Assembly (NCBI GenBank): GCA_009801085.1
Contig: VNWV01000003.1
Location: 2,666,001 to 2,730,000, forward strand
DNA: 64,000 nt
Source of the DNA: Lasiodiplodia sp. COLG20
Taxonomy: Eukaryota > Ascomycota > Dothideomycetes > Botryosphaeriales > Botryosphaeriaceae
Direction of reading: 5' to 3'
In this document: one piece after another, positions 22,637-34,202 of the stretch
Layout: the number at the start of each line of letters is the position of its first letter
How positions within the stretch are numbered: position 1 is the stretch's first letter
Made by a program: the position numbers and the translations under genes
The notes under the pieces: generated by a model
Database searches by the model: none
The model's input: only the letters and a program-made list of their open reading frames with translations
Told to the model about the DNA's origin: nothing

Positions 22637-23842
22637 ATGGCCGACCCAATCGCCAGGTCGCGCTCCTCGCGCGCCGTCTCCTCCACCAGCTCGCGCCGCG
22701 ACGCCAACGACCGCCCCTCGCCCATTGGCGCCGCCAAGGACAAGAAGGACCCGCCCGCCCTCGATTGGTCCAAGTTCAACTTCAACTTCACCGTCAAACA
22801 CCATCCCTTCCCCAAGGACACCGCGAGGCCCGCCAAGAGGCGCAAGCGCAGCTTCGCCCGCAAGCCCGAGCTAGAGGAGAACGCCTTCGACAAGTCCCTC
22901 CGGACCCTGTACACGGTCGAGCCGGCAAAGTGGTGGAACGGCACAAAGAGGTACCGCAAATTTACAAGTGAGCACACGCGTGCGCCTGCCGCTGGACAAC
23001 GCTGACACGGCAAAGTTGCCACCGAGACGTTTCGCACCGGCGAGATCGTCTATGTGAAGCCTGACGAGTACGAAGCTCCCGATGGCCCGCTGGAAAGCTG
23101 GGTCGCCAAGGTGCTGGAGGTGCGCGCCGCGTCGGAGCAGCACGTCTTCCTGCGCGTCTTTTGGATGTACAGGCCCGAGGACCTTCCTGGTGGCCGTCGG
23201 CCTTACCATGGCGAGAACGAAGTGATAGCCAGCAACAGGATGCAGATCATCGATGCCTTGACGGTCAATGGCAAAGCCGACCTAAAGCATTGGACCGAGG
23301 AGGACGGCGATGATGTGCCCGATGCAGATCAGCTATTCTGGCGTCAGACCTTTGACTGGGCAAATGGCACGGGCACCGGTGTGCTCTCCGTAAGTGGCCA
23401 CCCACACCACCCAACTAACAAAGGCTAATGCAGGCTGTCGCAGTCTCTCCGCAAGCACTGCGTCGATGAGGCGCCATTCAACCCCGACTCCCTGCTTGTT
23501 CATTGCGACGCGTGCGGGCTCTGGCTCCACTCCGAATGCCTCGAAATCGAAGCCGTCAAGCAAGCTCATGAGAAGAAAGGCCTTCCGGAACCAAACCTCC
23601 TTCCAACCTACCAGCAACCGGGGCCCTTTACGCGAGCTGTCGAAAATGGCGACGGCTCTACACATCCCAAGCTGGATGCACAAGCGAAGACTGAGCTGGT
23701 GGAGCCCGCTTTTATGGCCGAGGTGAAGACCGACTCGGACGGAAAAAGCTACGTCCTACTCAAGGGCACAGGAGAGGGGCAAGAAGGAGAGGAGCTCAAG
23801 GAAGAAATCCGCTGTCTGAAGTGCACCGCGCTGATTGAATGA
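22637..23842 (+). CDS. BAH-PHD domain chromatin protein
   Basis: Predicted nuclear chromatin reader of 367 residues from exons 22637..22967, 23016..23389 and 23444..23842. The N-terminus is Ser/Arg-rich with a basic stretch (RPAKRRKRSFARK). A BAH domain spans roughly 111-235 (FTIATETFRTGEIVYVKP, then VFLRVFWMYRPEDLPGGRRPYHGENEVIAS). It is followed by a C-terminal PHD-like zinc finger with HCDACGLWLHSECLE near 263-277 and a final CLKC pair. The last Cys pair sits far downstream, so the finger is stretched compared with a standard PHD. BAH plus PHD in this order is the layout of the fungal H3K27me3 reader EPR-1 and plant EBS/SHL; homology is suggested, not proven. The third exon acceptor at 23443 was chosen because it alone opens into the finger. 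Confidence 0.85.
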
Positions 23843-25410
23843 AGCCGGGATGAGAAACTCGGCGTGGTCTGAGACCGCACTTCGTTTTGGGAGACAGTAT
23901 TTCACGTTTGACTTTCCATGCATTTGCTTACTTCACTCAACTCATGACGACATCGGTTTATGACGAGTAACCATCCAAGCGAGGCGTTCAAGGGTGAGTA
24001 AACAGATGAAGAGAAAGGAATGTACACTAAAGTTAGTTTTCTAAAGTTCTCTATGCTTTTGAGTCGCTCTCACGAGTATAGCAGTAGTGGGAGCGTTCAA
24101 AAGAGAGGAAGCTCAAGAGCCAACGTCACTGGCGCGCCAACAAAAAAAAAATGGCAAATTGGAAAAATGTTTTGGGTGCATCCAATGATCCGCGGACCCT
24201 GAATTTTAAATCCTGACATTGTTTCTTCACACATGGCACGTTAATACTAGTGGACCATTGCAAAATCCAAAGATTGACACGCCGTACCTAGGCATCCCGA
24301 CGACGGAAGAAGCGGGTCCACGGTGCAGGGATGAGGTCAGATTCCCTCGCCCGCACATCCTGGCATCATGTTCCCCACTTGGTGTACGCAAGCACCGCCT
24401 CCTTCGATCCTCCATCTGGGGAAAAAGCGAAGCGACGTGTCAGCCGGGTGGGCAGTCCGACTACTGTGCACCGACTCCCCACCTGCGCCCAGCTGCACGT
24501 CAATTAACTAGGTGGCTTCCGAAATCCCGTCAACCTTGGCAATCCAGCCTCCCCAAACCCGGTTTCGTTCCCTGTTCTTTTCCATTCCCGCGCTTGCGCC
24601 CCCGCTATCGAATCCCTTAACAGGTTTCTTTCTTTGGAGGCAGGGCGGAATGCAACGCCTCAGCTGAGGAAAGTGACAAAAGAAGGGATGCCGCGCGTGC
24701 TTGTGTTTCTTCAGAAAGCCTCAACAGCTGACGACGCATTGGAAAAGCCGTGGCGGTTTGCTGCCTCTTAGCTTCGCAATTCGTGGCAAGGAAACTTGAT
24801 TGCAAAGGACCAAGATCCAACAATGGCGTCTGATTGCTGAAACCAAACGCCCGATGATCAAAACAAGAACAATGAAGCGGCATCGTCGCAACCAAGGGCA
24901 CAAGCTTCCAGTGCAACCCGAAAACAATTCTTTCCTATCACACCACTTGGCCTCGCCGGTGGCTGGGATAGGTGTTGAGATATGCTAGGACGGTAGCGTT
25001 TGCGCCAAGCTAAGCAGCCAAGCTCCTTCCCTCATCCGGCCGGATCCCGTTTATTTTCCACTCCAACGGGCCGGTGCATGACGTTTCTGGCTGATCGTCT
25101 CATCATTGGCTGTCGATTGATTTGTTTCGGAACTCAACGACCAGCTCCACTGGAGGAAAAAGAAACACTGATGCCTTCGAGATAGACGTCTTCCTGTACA
25201 GTCGGCATTGGAAAAAATCTGATAACTAATTCCTCTCGCATACGCTGCTATTAAGTTTCATGTGAATTGGTCTTAACACCAATTTGCCTCCAAGTAATTC
25301 TTTAAAGCCATTGATGTTAATGACGATATTTACCGAAGAGTCTTTCTATGAGCGCAAGATTTAAGATGGACACCACATTATCAATGAAAAGGACTTGCCC
25401 AGATTTTCTT

Positions 25411-25648
25411 GCTCTGAGGGTGTTGCAGCTGAAGGTTTGCATGAGTTTGTTTTTTGTTCATATCATGGGTAGTTGAAGCTCTCGTCCGGACGTGAATGTA
25501 GAATTATCATTCCACCTTTACATCCGGATGATAGCTTTAGCTACCCAGATAGATAGCATTCCTCGTAAAAAAGAATTCATAAGGCCGCATGTTCGTCTAG
25601 AGCTCCGCTATCTTCGCGCTGGCCTTAAGCTGCAATACCCCTCTACAG
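25411..25648. mobile_element. Palindromic MITE, near-complete copy
   Basis: Left end CTCTGAGGGTGTTGCAGCTG (about 25412-25431), right end GGCCTTAAGCTGCAATACCC then CTCTACAG (about 25621-25648). Central arms at about 25468-25491 and 25520-25547 around spacer GAATTATCATTCCACCTTTA. Its left end begins CTCTGAGGG rather than CAGAGGG, so the outermost bases have drifted. Confidence 0.82.
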
Positions 25649-25876
25649 AAATTAGCAAACTGCTTACGCGCGCAGTGGGAACAAAGGTGTCTTGATCCCG
25701 GAATGGGACAGTTGTCAAAAGCCACCTGTCTTGTGAAAAGTAACCAAGGCTGGCCAGCCCGGCCAGACTAGCTGCCACTCCTACACTAAGTTCCACCGAG
25801 CTTCAACAAAAACGAAATTCAACTGTCAGGGTTCCTGGGTGGGTGCCTTAAGGACCCACGCCAAGACTCGGTAGTT

Positions 25877-25902
25877 AAGAGGCTCGAAGAGTCGAGCCTC
25901 TT
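25877..25902. other. Isolated 10-bp-stem hairpin
   Basis: AAGAGGCTCG, a six-base loop AAGAGT, then CGAGCCTCTT, followed by T-rich sequence. It is unrelated to the MITE palindrome and lies just before the AT-rich island. Confidence 0.6.
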
Positions 25903-25959
25903 TACCCTCCTCGTAGCACCTTCTTTCATAGTCCCAAATCGAAATTGTTCAGCTCGCCT

Positions 25960-26400
25960 TGCCGGCTCCCTGACATTAATCCTGCATCTCTACGTAAACC
26001 TTTAGACATATATTATGAGAAAAGAGTAGAACGTAAACATAAAAATCTTAAATTACGCGGGTTAGACGTTATATTTAATTCTAACTCGTTGCATTTGGTT
26101 ATTTTTTATAGCATGTAAGTTGCTTTTAGTAAATAACCTTTCTAAAATTTACAGTGCCTACGTCTACTGTTTATAAAGGAGTATATACACGTTCTTAGCT
26201 AATTACGGAAAACTTCGAATTTTCTGTAACCAACTGTAACACGATTATAAAGTAGCTGGGTATATAGCTTTACCTAAGACATAGGTGTAACGAATGAACT
26301 TGTAAGAACGTCTTAGGACTAGTATGAGTCTTATAAATAGAGCCACTGAGAATGATCCGCCGAAAATTATCAATTATCTCGTTGTGAGTGCAAGATTAAA
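25960..26400. repeat. AT-rich island, possible RIP-degraded DNA
   Basis: Base composition drops sharply: hand count of 26041-26100 gives about 30% G+C, against well over 50% in neighbouring genes. There are no open frames of note and no recognisable transposon protein. This fits repeat-induced point mutation of an old transposon or simple noncoding drift; the sequence alone does not decide. Confidence 0.5.
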
Positions 26401-29400
26401 GACAAGACATAGGCTGCCTTGCAGATAAATTAAGACATGACGACTGGGTGTCTCCGTTGATTCCTCACGTGCTTGACGTAACTTCGGTGTGTATCTATCG
26501 TTCCCTATAATGTGGAAATGGAGGTAGAAACAGATGGCTAAGGCTTGCTGACTCATACAATTTAGTATATACTGAGTCTGCGTAGTTGCCGCAATCATCC
26601 CCAAGGAATGCTCAAACGACGGTACAGTGAAGTAACTACACATGACTACCAAATGGGGAAAGGAAAAAGTGAAGAGGTTGTAGGTAAGATCGTCAAAACC
26701 ACATGATCTACTCTCATGCGGCACAAATGCCTTGTGTCCATCTCCCAGCACTCCAAAATGTGATAATTCTCCGAAAATGACCGGTCAATCAGTTGCATAA
26801 TATCAACGGCAATCTCCTTTCATGAGCGACCCACAAAACCTTATTGGAACGCTCTCCAGATACATACACCCTCGTCCATATCAGCAGAATCCAATGCAGA
26901 TGATTGCTTCGCGCGTCTCAACCGTCATGCCGCCTTCCTCCAGGGAGCAACTTCGAACACAGTCGGCAGGCCGGGAAATCCTTCCGCATGTCCCGCCCAT
27001 TCGGCACGGAGCCGTATTCATGCAGAGCTCGCCCGATCCTGGCTCGACGGCTTGCCCGATGTGCTCAATGGGAGGCGACGGCTTCCGCACAGTCCACGTC
27101 TTTCCTACGCAGGGGAGTCACGATCGGCGGCATGCTTTGGTTTTCACAGGGTAGGGGCATCAGATCGCTGCAGCGGACAGGCTGATCGAGACAGGCATCG
27201 GGGCCCGGATTTATCCTGAGGCTGCAATCCGATGGAATCACTTGGCCCCCGTGTATTGAAAGACGAGGCTCCGTTCAGGCCCAGGTGGCGTATTGGACAT
27301 ATAGTAGGGATCGTCATTTTGGTAGCTCATCACGCTTGGCGGTACGCGTACTCGTGGTCAAGGGGGGTCCGCAAAGGACGTCACTGCTATACAGGGTGAG
27401 GCGATTGGCGCTGGGATTTTCCACAACGCAAACCACCAAAAATAAATCCAGTTGACAAATAACGATACTCCACTCAACGTTCCCGTTAGCATGAAGGTTC
27501 TAAGGTCTTCAGCCATCAGCTTGACTCTTCCTTTGTTAATAATACACCTCACTTCACCGGAATGTACTAGGACGTCTGATATACGGCAAGATGTTGCTAT
27601 ACTACAGTGACCGCCCTCACCATCTCTCGCTTAGTCGGGAAAAAAGTCCCGTGGTCCTATGGCCACTCTATAGTTATCTTGCTATATAGGTGGGCCATTC
27701 CCTACGAGAAGCATTAATACGCAGATCCACTTTCTCCGCAAATCTAGCCGACGTGGAGCACAGGGCATATAGTTAAGTCCGGCATAAACAGTCCTCGGAA
27801 AGAACGGAGATAGAAAGGGGAGTGGAAGGGGAAGAAAATAGAAACTATATGGCTGAGGTATTAAGCTGACACGGGTGATTTGCACAGTCTCGACGCATCT
27901 TTTTCTCTCTTGCCCCATTTCCTCATATTTCGACCCCCACCCAGCACCTCGAATGTGATCGACAACAAGGGATGGGGTGGCGGGGGGCCTGTCGAAGAGA
28001 AAATGGCGTGTTTATGATGCTCCTCTCCCCTTGCGGGAGCGGGAATAACCGGGGATCGCTGATAAGTGAGTGATTAGGGTCATAATGGAACTGATCGACG
28101 TGGGGAGGAAGCCGACGGAGGACGGAAGGCAATCCCCCGCCATCCCGTCGAGTCCATGCAGAGGGGGCGGTGACATAGTCGAAGCTAGCCGTGACGAGCC
28201 TGTATACAACTGCTGATAGCACCGCTTATATGACAGTCAAGCGGCTGAACGTGGAGAAGGTCGGAACTGCTGGAACGTGGACCACAAGGAGATGCAAGCC
28301 AAAGAAGAATAGAATAAAATTCTTTGTGCTGTAGCCATGTAGACTTGTGAAGTGAAGGATCGATATTGTCCACACGAACCGGGAGCATCCGGCATGGCGA
28401 AAAGGGTAAAGTGGCATAGATATCGCTACTGCTGTGCCACACACATGAAAATCCAGATCCGACCACTCGCGCAATCGGCACCACCGCAGCGTTCCAGACC
28501 CTTCCGCGCATCAACCATGATGGACAGAAAAGGCCGACCGGTGTGAGTGGGTGGGGCGCAGACCGCTCATTAAAATGCGGCAATAAGAGCAGGAAGGCGG
28601 CGAGCGAAGGAAGAATGATGGCAATATCAAGGGAATTAAAGAAATGCAACCCGCGAGGGTTATGCATCATTCGACTCTTCATCTAGACTACTTTCCCACA
28701 CGCAGGTCCAGGCGAGGGACGAGATGCAAGTAGGCGTGGTGGGGAAAAGGTGTCGCTGCATGCGCATGCATGCAGAATGCACTTACTACGTACCCCTGCA
28801 GCTTCCACACGTGTCTGCTGGCGTTCATCTTCCCCACGGCGGGAGCAGTAGCATGAAGATCCGACCCCGCAGACAGCCAACGAGGCGGTAAAGCGGGGAT
28901 GAAGAATGTGGATGAGAAGACAATGCAGGAGTATACACGGTGACAGAACCACGCACAATTATCGTATCAAAGCATGGCTGAGTGAGGAACAGGAACGCTC
29001 GTGCGGCCCGCTCAGAGCAACATCAGGCCACAAAAGGAAGAAAAGGATGGGAAGGAATTATTGGATATGTACCCGAGACGATGAGTTGTATAGGCTTCAG
29101 GAGTTGCAAGAAGGAACCCAGGCCAGACCAGACGTTTCTGCATGCTGCAACAGAAAAAAGATGGGACTTGATTCCAGGAGCGACCTTAGCCCGCAATCTC
29201 TCTGCAATAACGAGCCCCGAACCATCTCCCATTGGTCCAATCTCCGATCAGCAAACATAGCGGTGGTCGGCAAAAGCCAAGAGTGTACCTTGGTCAGCAC
29301 CAAAAGCACGGTAGAGAACAAGCGAAGCACACAGTCCATCCCCCGGCTTGCCTCATACCGTGTGCTCTCCCCTTCCCCCCCAGCCGAACCCCATCATTCG

Positions 29401-31379
29401 CAAGTGGTGACCTCTCGAGCAACGACGGCGGGCGCGGGCGCTGCCCCGGGCTCGGGTCGAGCGAAACGAGCCCCGGGGCGGTGCGGCGCGACGCGGCGCG
29501 GCGCGTGCCGCTCAAAAGTAAACAAAAAAAGAAAAGGTCGAAAAAGAAGAGCCAGGGTCGAGGGATCAGATCCGAGCAGGTGGTAACAGGTCGTGGAACG
29601 GGAAGCGACGTCGACGTCGACCCGCACGGCCACGCGATACGTTGGCACTATTGGAAAATACAGACAACGGTTACGCAAAAAATTGAACAGATAAGAGAGA
29701 AGCGACGAAGAGAGAAGGCGAGAGATCGTCAGGGACAGGAGGGACTAGGCTAGCAGCAGAAAGGAACAAAAAGGTAGGGCGGCGGCAGAGCCAATCGGCT
29801 TCGCTAGCGGTCTGGATGGGACGGGATGAAGGCACAAAGCAATCGGCGATGGCGCGGCGATCGCAGAAGCGGCTAGGCGGAGAGCATGGGGGAGGAGCGG
29901 CAGCAGCCGAGCTGGGGGTTGCGATGGATTGAGTGAAGGTGGTTGTACGGTACGGCCGTCGGGCAGCCCCGTCCCGCGCTGCGAGGCAGCATGCAGAAAG
30001 CCAAAGATACGAGGGCTGTCGTCAGTAATCCCCCGAAGCGCTCGCTCGCGCCGAGACGCGGCTGACTCGATCGAGAGCCCCAATCTCGCTTTCTCTCACC
30101 CACTTCATCACACCCAAACGCACATCCCGCCTCGGACCGTCTCCCTGGTCGCCGCCAAAACGGCTATCTACTTATTCCCGCTCATCGACGGAGATGGCGC
30201 CGAGATTGAAAGAGTTGATCTTGGACCACCCGCCTCCATTCCCCTTTCCCCTTACGATAGCGCCCGCAATACTTATCAGCGAAGCCGGACCTCGGTGTTG
30301 GCCTGACCGTTGAGATGTGAGAAAGGGGGACTGCTGTGTTGTATCTCCCTCCGCACCCCTTATGACGTCGCCCCGCCGCAGTGGCCATGCCCTTCGCCCG
30401 GCTGACGAGCGAGAGGTGCACACGCCCCTTGCTGCGACTGCCAGCAGTCGCGACGAACCCGCCGCACCGCGCGCCAGCCGCCCCGGAAAGGCCAAAACAA
30501 CAGATAATCGACCAACCAGCTACCCTCGGCCGAACGTGCGCCGCGCTAGCCGTGAAAACGGCCAACATGCGAAAAGGCATCGTGTCGTACGATAAACACT
30601 CTATGTGAACTCTCGTAGACTGCAAAACAAAACACGTAGCTCACGCACACTGGAAATCACACACGCGCACGCACACTGCAAGTACAAACGCTCCGATATT
30701 ATGCACAAACCAGAGAATGCCACCCCCTCATGACGCTCTCGCCGACCAAGCATCCCGGGCGCTTTCATCTGATAGCTGGGTACTTCCGACGATAAGCAAC
30801 ACGTCCAAAATAAGATCAAAACACGGCAATGGAAAGAACCAAGACGTGCCGCTCCTTTCCATTCCATCTCGCCGACTTGGCTTGCAGACAAAAACGTCTG
30901 CATCATCTTGGTCAAGGTGCACCCTGACGCCCCGCAGACATGCCTCACACCATGTCCGAGGCGCGGCTGACCGGATCATGGGAGAGGTACCGAGCTTCGT
31001 CCTCGACGAGCTGCTGCTGGTGCTATGACTGGACAAATGGAAGCCCTCTGCGTGGGTTCGCTTTCCGGATTTGGGACATTTCAGGAGAGATGCAATGTGG
31101 TAATAAAAGGCCGTCTCGTCGTTCGGGTTTGAATGTTGTAATGTAGATGTCTGGAGCTCGCGCAAGGGGTATCTTGGTAAATGAGGGTTTGACGTTGGCT
31201 GTATGAGCTGGTCCAAGAGCAGAGGTCGGATGAGTAATTGTTGGAGAGGTTTTTTTGGGGGTTCGAAGGACGTCGGGTCAATGTGTTGCATTCGTAATTG
31301 GGTCAGCCGTCCACTGCATGAGCGTCGAGCAAATGTCAAGTCAGCAGGAAAAGATTTCGGTTGCCGCTGGGCGGGGCTG

Positions 31380-32839
31380 TTATGGCCACCAGCCCATTCG
31401 CTTGTAACTTTCTACGACATCCTCAAGCTTATCCTTCGTGAGGATGGGGTGCTTGTATCTGTCGTGCCTCGTCAGCTTCGTCGCCCCTTTGATGCAATCC
31501 CTGCAGAAAACTTACTCAAACCCAGTCTCTTGCTCAAAGAGACTGCCGTCCATGCTGAGATCGGTATCCTTCAGGATTTCCTTCTCCATAAAGGGGCTCA
31601 ACGGGTTCGGGTTGGCCTTCGAAATGCCAGCCTTCTCCTGCAGCTCTGCCCACGGATCCAGTGTCTCATCGTTGACGTCGTCGACGACGTGCTCCAAGTT
31701 CAGCCGAGCGAATGCGGAAATCAGCGTGCCGTGGAAGCCCGTCGGGATGTTGAACGTCTCGTGTATTAAGTTTGCCAGGGTTCCTTGAGCTGCACACACA
31801 CACACTCCTATTAGCAACGCCGAACGCGGTTTGATCGGGCCCTGTGGCACGACATTCAGATGGCCGGATTGCCAGGAACGTGCACCCGGCGTGCGAGCGT
31901 GATCGGTGGGGCCACGGCCCAACGTCGCTGGCCAATGAAGCATCATCTTGGGAGGTCGGGGGTGCACTTACAAGTGTTGGTGTGGTCGACGACGTTGAAT
32001 ACGGCCGGCTTGGGCTTGGGCTCCTCCTTCTTGGAGTACCAATCGGCGGCGGTCCACAATGCCCTGGCGACGTCCTCGACGTGGACTGTGTTGGAACGAA
32101 GCTCGTCCTTCCACAGCCACTTCATCTCCTTGCCGAGCGACTGGTAGACGCGAGCCATGCAGAGAGCGGTTGCCAGGAACTTGCTGGTGTAGGGGCCGTA
32201 GACGTGCGGCAGACGCATGACGATCAGGTTCAGGCCCTCGATCTTAGCCAGGTCCTCCTCGGCCTGCAGCTTCCACTTGGCCATCTTCAGCCACGGCTTC
32301 AGCTTGTCCGTCTCCTTGCGCGGCGTCGCCTCGGGCTTGTAGACCATGCCGGTGCTGAGCTCGACAAAGGCCTTGACCTTGCGGCGGGCGGCCTCTCCGC
32401 CGACGGCCATGGAAAGGGCGTAAGAGCGCATCTTGTAAACCTCATCCTCCTGCGAATAGCGTGTTTCACCGCCGCAGTTGAAGACGTAGTCCCACTGCTT
32501 GCCGTCCGGGCGGTCGAAGATGCGGCCGAGGGATTCTGCAGAGCTTAGCGGAGCAGGAGGGAGGAGGGCGCGCGGCTACTCACGTTCGCGCGAGGCGTCG
32601 GCCTGCATGAACTTGTCGCGCGAGCAGGCGTCGGCGAACTCGGGGGCCAGCCATGCCAGCTCGGGCAGGTGCTTGTCGACGATGCGCACCTCCGAGGCGA
32701 GCTGGGCGTCGTGGATGTGCTTAGCCAGGAAGCGGCCGGTGTAGCCTGCAAAAGTTAGCCTTGGCCGGCAGCAGGAGCAGTGGTACGCACCCAGACCGCC
32801 GATTATCAGCACCGAGGGCTTGTCGGCGGGGTCGGCCAT
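31380..32839 (-). CDS. NAD(P)-dependent epimerase/dehydratase (extended SDR)
   Basis: Rossmann-fold sugar-nucleotide/steroid-type epimerase or reductase family, 375 residues. Five exons: 32839..32791, 32745..32584, 32535..31972, 31789..31516 and 31458..31380. The nucleotide-binding motif GGLGYTG at residues 14-20 is split by the first intron, which confirms that splice. Other extended-SDR features are VFNCGGETRYSQ near 88-99, ELSTGMVYKP near 129-138 and RLPHVYGPYTS further on. At the catalytic position the motif reads MAKWK (155-159): Lys is kept, but Met stands where Tyr is usual. The C-terminus WGWWP-like ending (RMGWWP) closes the frame. The fourth intron acceptor lies behind a CA/TG repeat. 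Substrate unknown. Confidence 0.9.
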
Positions 32840-34202
32840 GGTGATGGTCGGGAGAGTCGTGGCCGGTCGAGGGTGAGGCAGGAGCGGTGCGGGAGCGTGG
32901 GCTGGGAGTCAAGTCGAGGTGGGCTGGCGGGAGTGGGCGGTGGGCGTGCGGTGCAATTGGCGTGGTCTGGGAGGGCGGTGTCGAGGAGAGCGCGGGAGCG
33001 GTGCGGGCTTGGGCGAGGGGGAGGGATGCGATTGTTCGGGCACTGGCTGGCCTGCTGTCGTCTGCTAGCCCGGGGGGCAGGTTTGCTTTAATGACCGGCC
33101 GCGCTCTGCTCGCGGGCAGCAGATCAGCAAATTTCCCAGCGGCCGCGCCAAATGGCGATGATGCAGCTCCGATCATGCAGCCCCGTTAAGCTTCATTTTT
33201 GCGACTGCGCGCCCTCTGTGCGACCCGGCGTGTGCTGCCCTCGCCGTCGCAGCGGGGCCGCTCAGGCACACTCTGCACGCTCAAGCCCTCGACCCAGCAG
33301 ACCGCAAGCGCTGCCGCTGCACGCGCCGACACCACAGGGTCAGCTGAGCCGCTGCCCGCCAGGTACACCCGCTCCCCGGCCGCCGCCTCGCCGTCGACGA
33401 CGACGGCCGGCCTCGCACCATGACATAGCTGCACGCAATCCAGCATTGCGCCATCGCACGCCCCCATGCCCGGCGGTGGTGTTGTGGGTGCCGGCCTCGA
33501 CTCGCGCCCTGCGCCTCCTGGGCGTCGCGGGCGACCCTGTGATTCCAAAAAGCCGCATCGATCTGCACGCCTGCGATGCGCGGCTTTATGGGTTTTCCCG
33601 CTGCCGTCGACGGCCGTCATCGGTGGCGGCGCGCCATCTCCCCATCAGATGGATATTGAACGGCCATCGGCGATACATGCACGTCCATTGAAACTTTTGT
33701 TCCTAGCCTCTATATGTCATGCCAGATGAGGCACAGCCAGCCTGCAGTGACCCGTCAGTGGCACACACAGAGATCGTCCCGCACCTGCATGAGCTGCCGC
33801 CAGGTCCCCAGTGTGGAGAGCTGCCACTGCTGCTGCCGCGCCCAAACCCTCGCAAAAACCACTCTGAGAGCCCTCATGAACCGCTCCCTGCCAAACGCCC
33901 CGACGGCTGTAGCTTGCCGACCGCTATGCAGATGAAAATCCATCCTTTTATTGCACCTGCCCAATGCAGGTCTACCCCGCCTGCCTTCGCTTCCCAAGAT
34001 GCCGCACAAGGGCCAAGCCGCGCCCCTGCAGCGAGGGTCCACGCTGCCGCACGCGCGCCAGTCGAAAAAAACCAAAACACCACTTGCCTTTTTCAAGTAA
34101 TCTCGAGAAATATTATCAGCCCTTCTAACTGCGCCAGACGCCCACAAAGCAAAAAGGAATGCAGTGGGTAGCAATAGTACTCGGCGTGCTGCTGTGCAAC
34201 AC
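32840..34202. other. Epimerase promoter and TOP1 3' region
   Basis: A 1.36-kb gap between two minus-strand genes. The part next to the epimerase start is very GC-rich. Arg/Pro/Ala-rich open frames on both strands at 33150-33700 have no recognised features. No MITE copy is present. Confidence 0.5.

Larger units (their letters stand above)
23843..31379. other. 7.5-kb gene desert between convergent genes
   Basis: Both flanking genes end here (BAH-PHD from the left, epimerase from the right), so no promoter of either is expected inside. I find one near-complete MITE (25411..25648), a perfect 10-bp-stem hairpin (25877..25902), an AT-rich island (about 25960..26400) and otherwise ordinary-composition sequence. 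Open frames of 100-226 codons occur (for example 28906..29586 plus, 28185..28682 minus) but none shows a domain, signal peptide or credible splice continuation. Polypyrimidine-rich stretches on the minus strand around 27800-28600 and 29300-30100 look like promoter or leader DNA of something I cannot identify. Confidence 0.6.

Noticed and set aside
28906..29586. 226-codon plus-strand frame in the gene desert
   Set aside because: No domain, mixed composition and a basic low-complexity end; no splice partners. Could be chance.
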